DNA of 5,453 nt. Origin: an uncultured Bacteroidales bacterium (GTDB taxonomy: Bacteria; Bacteroidota; Bacteroidia; Bacteroidales; P3). Of this stretch, positions 5,290 to 5,453 are shown piece by piece. The notes under the pieces were generated by a model that had not been told where the DNA came from, did not search any database, and saw only the letters and a list, made by a program, of their open reading frames with translations. Numbering within the stretch: position 1 is the first letter of the stretch; every line of letters begins with the position of its first letter. Where the stretch lies: positions 1 to 5,453 of the forward strand of contig CAMWQD010000092.1 of assembly GCA_947176325.1 (NCBI GenBank). Direction: 5' to 3'. Made by a program: the position numbers and the translations under genes.

Positions 5290-5453
5290 ATGCGTCGCTA
5301 TTTCCTCTATCTCTCGTATAACGGTGCGCCCTTTTGCGGTTGGCAGAAGCAGCCGTCCTCCCCCTCGGTGCAGGAGACCCTCGAAAACGCGTTGGCCGTC
5401 TTGCTCAAAAGAAACGTGGAGGTGGTAGGCTGCGGCCGCACCGATACGGGCGT
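5290..5453 (+). CDS. truA: tRNA pseudouridine synthase A (5' part, cut by window edge)
   Basis: TruA converts uridines 38, 39 and 40 in the anticodon arm of many tRNAs to pseudouridine. Only the first 54 codons are present. They show the family N-terminus: RYFLYLSYNG (3-12), the FCGWQKQP motif (15-22), SVQETLENAL (26-35) and GCGRTDTGV at the edge. Asp52 (codon 5443-5445) within GRTDTG is the catalytic aspartate of all pseudouridine synthases. The ATG lies 3 bases after the floA stop, with no ribosome site of its own, so translation is probably coupled to or dependent on floA transcription. The partial state is due to the window boundary, not to a visible mutation. Identification is secure. 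Confidence 0.95.
   Translation, partial: MRRYFLYLSYNGAPFCGWQKQPSSPSVQETLENALAVLLKRNVEVVGCGRTDTG

Overview
The window is a compact, one-directional gene cluster from a GC-rich member of the Bacteroidota, most likely Bacteroidales. I base this on family-specific wording in the proteins. The phosphosugar mutase has the GGEGNGG and RKSNTEP loops that I recognise from Bacteroidales GlmM. None of the seven start codons has a Shine-Dalgarno sequence; several have A-rich leaders instead. Third codon positions are strongly G/C, so a GC-rich lineage such as Rikenellaceae/Alistipes relatives is possible, but the genus is a guess.

Layout, all on the + strand. Positions 1-45 are a short leader, perhaps with the last codons of an upstream gene. 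Then come folD (46-930, one-carbon folate metabolism), glmM (938-2371, amino-sugar phosphate isomerisation for cell-wall precursors), a lemA family gene (2381-2983), a TPM-domain gene with a glycine-rich tail (2983-3819), a short NfeD family gene (3839-4297), floA (4309-5286, flotillin-like scaffold) and the 5' end of truA (5290 to the window edge). Gaps run from a 1-base overlap to 19 bases. No terminator or promoter is visible between genes, so read-through transcription is likely. No tRNA, rRNA, CRISPR array or mobile element is seen.

The genes fall into a housekeeping part (folD, glmM, then truA) and a membrane part (lemA, TPM, nfeD, floA). LemA/TPM and NfeD/flotillin are each known as neighbour pairs. 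Here they are fused into one tight four-gene run, which suggests a joint envelope or membrane-microdomain function. Predicted topologies are compatible: the LemA and TPM domains lie outside the membrane, and the TPM tail, NfeD OB domain and FloA lie inside. This is the best candidate for a less-described system in an otherwise ordinary region.

The most surprising DNA-level signal is a pair of directly abutting perfect inverted repeats inside glmM (1344-1366 and 1367-1389). Each spans 23 bases and can fold as a 9-bp stem with a 5-base loop.
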